Below, piece after piece: positions 57,785 to 64,000 of a stretch of 64,000 nucleotides of DNA. The notes under the pieces are model-generated. The model was not told where the DNA came from and did no database searches. It saw only the letters and a program-made list of their open reading frames with translations. Within the stretch, counting starts at the first letter, position 1. Each line of letters starts with the position of its first letter. Origin of the DNA: Salvia splendens (taxonomy: Eukaryota > Streptophyta > Magnoliopsida > Lamiales > Lamiaceae); NCBI RefSeq assembly GCF_004379255.2, contig NC_056048.1, forward strand, positions 15,089,197 to 15,153,196, read 5' to 3'. The translations under genes were made by a program, and so were the position numbers.

Positions 57785-58030
57785 AACAAAAACAACTTTT
57801 ACCACGTAAAATAACAAGTACTATTTGAATGTATACAACAATAAAAGAAAGTCCGACATCTCCAGCTATTAGTAAATCCCGCTTCCATTTCAGAAAAAGC
57901 TCCTACACGAGAAAATGACCACGGTTTAGTTAAATATATATATCTACCTAATGGGCAAAAGAATAGGAAGTGGGGAAGGGAGAAATAGTACCAACTTTGT
58001 TTTTCTTACCAAATCTTGCACCATCCCGGG

Positions 58031-61000
58031 ATAGGCATGCACACGGTTCAGGAACTGCCGGTTCCGGTTCATGATTCCCATGAACCGGAACCGGCCCGCC
58101 AAGGGTCCCGGCGGTTCTGGTTTCGGTTCAAAAAACCCGCCGGTTTATGGGGCGGTTCAAAATCACCGGTTTTCGGCCTGAACCGCCGGTTCGGCGGTTC
58201 GCCCAAATTTTTTTTTTTCATTTTTCTTATTTTTTTATGTATGAAATGTGCGTAAATAAAATTCAAAAAAACACGATGAAATGTGTAATTTTATTGAGAT
58301 TACATGTTACAATAGTTACAAATCACAAAAACCTTGAGGTCTTGAAGACTTAAACAAAAATTTAAATACAACGAGACTACTAGTCAACAACGAACCTAAT
58401 TACAAATAACAAAAAAGACTTAGAAGTTCTTATAAAAAAAAACTTATAAGTATATATACTCTTAGTCGGCGAAGGAGATCTTTCTACATAACTAAATTGA
58501 GGACACCTTTAGCAATTCAACTTTAAATGTTGAGTTAGTCTAACAATCAACAATTATAATAGAATTGTCAAAATATTCCCGGATTTAGCCTTATAGAGAA
58601 ATCTACTTCATCGACTAGTGTATATATACAAATACAATTATTTAATTGTACTTGCATATTTTTAAAGTAGGAACAAATGGAAAAAAAAGAAATAAAGGAA
58701 AAAGGACTTGAGCTCAACTTAAATTTAAAATTTAAGTTGAGGTGCCTACGTATCCCCAATGCTCATTTGCATTAGGGAATCAAAGCTCACGTAGTTCTCT
58801 TACCTTACTTACCTATTTGGCGTGGCCGGCGGCGGTTGACGGTTGGCCTACGATTCATCCCCAGTGAATTCATCTTGTGATCCCTCCTGACGATCATTCC
58901 AATCATTTTCTTGTTCTCTGACGTCGGCTTTGGCACAATCATCAAGTAACATCACGGCTTCCATATTTTTCGCGGAGAGCTTACTTCTTGATTCATCCAA
59001 CACACGCGAGCCAACACTAAAAGCGGACTCGACGGCGACAGTGGAAGTCGGAATGGAAAAAATCTCCTAGGCCATTGACGCAAGTATGAGAAAATCTTTC
59101 TCGTGGGTTCCCCACCAATCGAGGACGCCGATTTGGGTGGGAGGAGTAGGACCTTCATCACCAAAGGAAAAGAGTGAATCGAAAAATAAATCTAATTCAC
59201 TTACCATATCTGAGGACCTTCCGCCGGTGTTGTGGTTGTATAGGTTGGCTAATTGGGATTGCGTGTCGGGATCATCATAATCGGCTTGAAATGCGAAGCC
59301 ATAGTTATGTTATGGAGGAGGGGGGGACTTCCTTGGTGGGTACTGTTATACTTGGTTTCATATTCGGTGTAGAGAGCACGCAAGTTAAACTCGAAGGTTT
59401 GTTGGATAATTGACCTGTCCGGGAGGGTTATTTGAAATGTTTCTGAGGGGTCTACTCCAAATTCGTCACTGGTATCCGATTGCACCGTTTGAAGTGGACC
59501 AAGATCAATAGAACTCAAATTGTTATAATAAAAATCTAAAATCCTGGAGGTACCGGCTATTTTCCATTTTGGATCCAAGACCGTTGTAATCAAAAACACC
59601 GTTGGAATCTCACTGAAATACTTAAGTCATTTTTCAATCATATAATTTCAAACACACATGAATTCAGGTGAAGAGGAAGCATTTTTCATTGCAGTTTTAA
59701 AACCAAATGATATATACATGCAATGCTTTAAAACACGAGCAGTGCAATAATAAACACCCGATAATTCAACAGTAGCATTTTTGAAATATTTGAACAATTT
59801 AAATAAAGCCACGCTATGATCCCAACAACTATACGAAAGATATAAATCATGAAAGGGGTAGGTTCTAAAAAAATCACATAAAGAATCTTTATGCGTCAAA
59901 GTAGAATTCAGACAATCATATGTCGAATTCCATCTATGAGACACATCCATAGTAAAATTCGTATATCTTACATTCTTTTGATGGCAATATTTCTTCCAAG
60001 CTTTGCCAATAGCTGGCTTTTGATGGATTAATCTAACTGCAGTTCTAATAGGACTAACATGCTTTTGCCATAATTCAAGCGCATCTTGTACACATAAATT
60101 TAAAATATGACATATGTATCTTTGATGAAAATACTTACCTCCAATTACCGGAGCACAAGCCGCAATCAAATCACTAATACTTGCGGTGTTAGCAGTTGCA
60201 TTATCAAAACCAATAGAAAATATCTTATTGCATAATTGAAACTCATTCAAAACTTGAATAATTAAAGAAGCAATTTCGGGTGCAGTGTGTAGTATCTCAA
60301 ATTCTCTAAAACCAATTAAACGCTTGCTCAAAGTCCAACTATTGTCCACAAAGTGAACCGTAATGCCCATGTATGAATGACGGTTAAAACAATCAGTCCA
60401 TACATCTGAGCAAAATGTTCACTTTGTGGCCCAAGTTAACTAAATAACGTGATAATTCAACCTTTTTCTCTTAACATTGTCTAACGGTAGATCGTTGAAC
60501 GGTCATTTGACCTATTCTTTTGATAGCTACGTTTAAACCACTTTGCATAGTAACCTCAAATTTTTTGTCATCATAAACATTAAAAGGAAAATGCTTCATT
60601 GCAGCCCATCTAGTCATAATGTCAGAAAAAAATTTTTGATCATATTTAAAAGAGGCGTACCTGACGAACCTGAGCCACCAGGTTGGAAGTTTAGTTGGGT
60701 TTGGGTAGAGGTAGTGCCACATTCTACCGGATGCTTTGTCACCAAATGACGACGGAGGGTGCCATATCCCCACCACTCGCAAATTTGTAGACTTTATCGC
60801 AAATGACGACGGAGGGTACCATATCCCCTAAACCCTAAACTTTATCACAATAGTTACAATATGCACGGAATACGAGAATGAGATCTATCATCATTGTTGT
60901 CCGAGTCCGACGATATAGACACGTCGTACTCGTCATTTTGTTGGGAACCATCGCTCCCGCCCCCACCTTGATGCATTTCAGCGAGTAGCATGGTCATCCT

Positions 61001-61631
61001 ATAATATTTTTCTATCTATAAATATAATATAAGTTGAAGTTTAATTAGGAACACAAAAAAAATTAAAAAATCAATCTTATGAAATTATGAATTGTAAAAA
61101 TAATTTTATTTTTTAGAACTTACTTGCAGGCGTTCAGCCGCCACTCGGGAAACCTCTTTCGTAACTTCTTAACGACTAGGTCGCCTTGATTTTGAGGGAC
61201 GACTACTTTGATCTTGGGCAATTCCTTTGCCCCGATCACCACGTCCCGGTCCACCACGAGAAGAAGACATAGTGATAAATGAAAGTAGTATGGATGGAAT
61301 ATGGAGTATGGAATAAATGGTAAATTATGAACACAACAACAAATATAGTAGTAAGTAGTAACTAGTAAACAACTTCAGCAATTAAAAAGAATGAGGAGAG
61401 AATAGAGAAAGTGAGATTGAGAATAAAATCCTTGTTAACACAAGAATGGGGTGAGTAAAAATGAGAGGGGAAGTGGGGTATTTATAGGAGTAAAATAGGA
61501 AGAAATAAAAAAAATTGAAATTTCAAATTCGGTCGGTTTACCGCCTGAACCGGCGGTTCGGACCAAAACCGGTGGTTCAGTCCACGGTTTCTGACGGAAA
61601 CCACCGGTTTCGGACCGGTTTTCAGGCCTAT
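58031..61631 (-). mobile_element. hAT transposon with broken transposase
   Basis: About 3.6 kb. The ends are inverted (ATAGGCATGCACACGGTTC and ATAGGCCTGAAAACCGG) and both subterminal regions are dense in CCGGTT and AACCGCCGG words. The left end interrupts the exon-like copy at 57,785-58,025. The expected 8-bp duplication is not visible because the right flank is an LTR starting at 61,634. Confidence 0.82.
58848..61272 (-). pseudogene. hAT transposase (BED finger, RNase H-like, hATC)
   Basis: The ATG at 61,272 opens a Ser/Arg/Gly-rich exon 1 (MSSSRGGPGRGDRGKG) with a TAA after SRRPSR, and an intron follows. Then come BED zinc-finger remnants around 60,830-60,700 with small duplications and shifts, the RNase H-like core (FSIGFDNATANTASISDL, CHILNLCVQDAL, DVSHRWNSTYDCLN; 60,370-59,648), a DUF4413-like block (TTVLDPKWKIAG; 59,599-59,249), and the hATC dimerisation block (VESAFSVGSRVLDESRSKLS) ending at the TAG at 58,848. 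Several frameshifts break it. The domain order and length are normal for plant Ac-like hAT proteins. Confidence 0.85.
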
Positions 61632-61633
61632 AC

Positions 61634-64000
61634 TGTAACACCCCTTACCCGGTAGGTAAACCCACCGAATACGTGGTGTCACGTTTCAGTATGGACAACA
61701 CGTACTGAAATTTTCCTATTTTATTTTTAGCTTAAAAAGAGCAATTAAAAACTATTACAATTAAAAACTTAACATTTATCCAGCGAAAGATCAAAGATTG
61801 AACTATTATACAACATGCCACGACTTTTAACCATGTTGATCACCAGTGACCCGCCAAAAATTGCAAAGCTGCCCAACCACACTGACATACTATCAACTCT
61901 AACCTGCAGGGGGGTAAAAGATGATAGGAGTGAGCTTTCCACAGCTCAGTAGATATATCCAAACTATAAAAATCAATTTTCTAATCTAAACTGTATTGAG
62001 ACTTTTACATTATTTATCTTTTACTTATAACCATTCATTCTTAGCACTTCCCACTTTCATAATTTACTATATTAATCTTTTACCCGTCAACACATATTAA
62101 TTTCCGTATCACCTTCCACATGTTGTCATTTCTTAAGACATCATATATCATGATTCTTTTCTTGTATTACCATATATCACTTTATTACAACATCTATACG
62201 TTCACCGTATTTTCCAGATAATATCTCATAACAATACTATCAAATTGCACCATAATTCTTCATATACTTACTTACAAAATACATGTTTCCATATAATTCC
62301 TTAATTTATTCAATTAGCTAATTATTATTTATTCACACTTATTCTTATCTTATAAGCATATTACTTCCCATAATCTGTCATACGTCCTATTTCCATATCC
62401 AAAGTCATTCAGTCATTTATAACTTTATGTCACATTCTTATCCACACACCAACGCAGACAAATCACAAATGTTAACCCATTTCAAACACATATAACGATC
62501 GCCAAGGTACTCATATACCGAAATACATATAATCAGAAATAATATACAACCTATATCATAAACAATTTCATATCCATATACATATACCTCTCTATTCCTT
62601 TTTATTATTCTGTGACGGATCAGGCCTGGTATCTGCCCGGGATTTCCAATATGATTGACCCGAAGGTCCCAATATGATTGACCCGTAGGTCCCAATATGA
62701 TTTGACCCGAAGGTCCCACTGTGATTTGACCCGAAGGTCCCAATATGATTTGACCCGAAGGTCCCACTGTGATTTGACCCGAAGGTCCTACTGTGATGTG
62801 ACCCGAAGGTCCCAATATGTCCACTGTGATTTCAGATCCAGGGCAAGACCGTCACAGATCCTCTTTAGTCGAATGATTCATATAATTCCAATATCATATG
62901 CAAAACATATCAATTTCATCAATCACATATCCATATCTTATCCTACCAAATAATTCGAATATAACATATAAAACATATCTGTTGCATCAATCACATATCC
63001 ATATCGTATTCCACCATCAATATCAAATAGCGCATAACCATATTTAGTTCACACCATATAACGCAAATATTCACCACAATCAACATATAGCAATCAACCA
63101 CATAATATATGTAAAATTAAAAGTGTGATTCATACACACTTCAACGCATATTATCACATTTCACACCATATTATTTCTATCATCATCATATAATTATATT
63201 TATACAATTTCTTTGTAGAACTTTCATATCATGTTTATAAATATCATAATAATTCCATTTGTGTCTTCTAATGACATATATATAATTATCACATAGAATA
63301 ACATATTATTATACATTAGTTCACACAGTTCAAACCAGAGAAGTAAAATTCATAGTAAGAATATCCTACCTCTTAGGCTTATGAACATAAGCATATTTCA
63401 CCTTGATACTTCTCTACCTTCTAGGTTCACTCCTTTGTCTCCAAAATGCACTATAGGTTCCTTCGCCTTTATGCGTAATATAAATAGCGTAACTATTAAT
63501 AACTCATATTTACCCAAAGAAGTCAATTTATAATCCAACATGATTCACTCAAGGATTCCCAATAGTTTAAGAGATATTCTTGTTTTCCCACAGACTACCA
63601 AAATCAGACAATTTCTGGCAGCATTTTCTAAACAATTTTTGTAAATGGTATTTGTACTCTTTAATTAATCATAAAATTCAGAGAACAACTAAACACCTTA
63701 TAGTTAATTTAGAAATTATGAAATCAAGTTTTCATCGACCTTACATTCCCTAAATATTTCGGATAACACATACCAAAATATGACAAAGTACCAGAATTTT
63801 GACAGTTCGTAGCTGTATTGTTATAACAATGTATACACATAGTAAACGAACTCCTAAATTCTCCATAAAATTCAGGGACTCTCTACACTCATCAGAGTTA
63901 TTATAAAAATTGATAAACCAAACTTTTCACAGTCCTAAATATTCAAAACAATTCTGAATATGGGGCTGAAAAACAGAGGAGTAAATCTGACTCATACTTT
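61634..64000. mobile_element. Gypsy-type LTR or retroelement end, runs off the window
   Basis: Begins TGTAACACCCC, the usual tip of Tekay-like LTRs, directly beside the hAT end. It is AT-rich with no coding frame and contains a 24-bp tandem repeat. The other end lies outside the window, so length and orientation are unknown. Confidence 0.55.
62644..62835. repeat. 24-bp tandem repeat
   Basis: About eight copies of a unit built from GATTTGACCCGAAGGTCCCA, with alternating AATATG and CTGTG spacers. The plus frame (LTRRSHCD) and minus frame (GPSGQITV) are repeat artefacts. Confidence 0.9.

Overview
This is nuclear DNA of a flowering plant. The evidence is spliced genes with GT-AG introns, a Raf-like MAPKKK gene, REM-type B3 DNA-binding domains, and plant families of Copia, Gypsy, PIF/Harbinger, hAT, mariner and Stowaway elements. 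A eudicot is likely; an order such as Lamiales is only a guess. I saw no rRNA, tRNA, CRISPR or bacterial feature. Most of the window is accessory DNA: one ordinary gene surrounded by nested transposons and decayed B3 gene copies.

Layout. Positions 1-16,616 and 38,112-48,509 are two arms of a large inverted duplication. Each arm holds the same decayed B3 (REM-like) gene, a second convergent B3 fragment, a PIF-type MITE and a PIF/Harbinger element with a Myb/SANT ORF. The arms differ by later insertions. The left arm gained a 5.1 kb Copia element (3,856-8,942), two elements in a (TA)n tract (9,147-12,299) and PIF pieces (408-2,467). The right arm gained two other PIF elements (45,043-46,638 and 47,276-48,329) and a local tandem duplication.

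The spacer (16,617-38,111) holds a mariner-like element, a 14-exon kinase gene on the minus strand (26,340 to 19,886) and a composite PIF element (27,056-38,071). The kinase gene resembles Arabidopsis At4g24480 of the EDR1/CTR1 family. Its kinase domain is intact but its N-terminal half is frame-disrupted. The composite PIF element contains a Gypsy LTR cluster inserted in its ORF with a clean 5-bp target-site duplication. It also contains an hAT remnant that in turn hosts a (TA)n-flanked element carrying exon 1 of a mitochondrial malate dehydrogenase gene.

From 48,763 to 64,000 come an hAT fragment, a nearly intact PIF/Harbinger transposase element (49,252-51,307), a third copy of the B3 fragment, a Gypsy LTR with degenerate interior, a PIF MITE, a full-length but broken hAT element (58,031-61,631) and a Gypsy-type LTR running off the end.

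The most interesting signals are four. (1) PIF/Harbinger elements carrying only the Myb-like ORF and others carrying only the transposase share ends, promoter and a subterminal palindrome, which suggests a split two-component transposon family. (2) Elements specific to (TA)n tracts share terminal motifs, and one captured gene fragments. (3) A 73-bp minisatellite repeats a plant snRNA-type USE plus TATA promoter module about 11 times. (4) The inverted duplication gives reciprocal empty sites that order the insertions in time.
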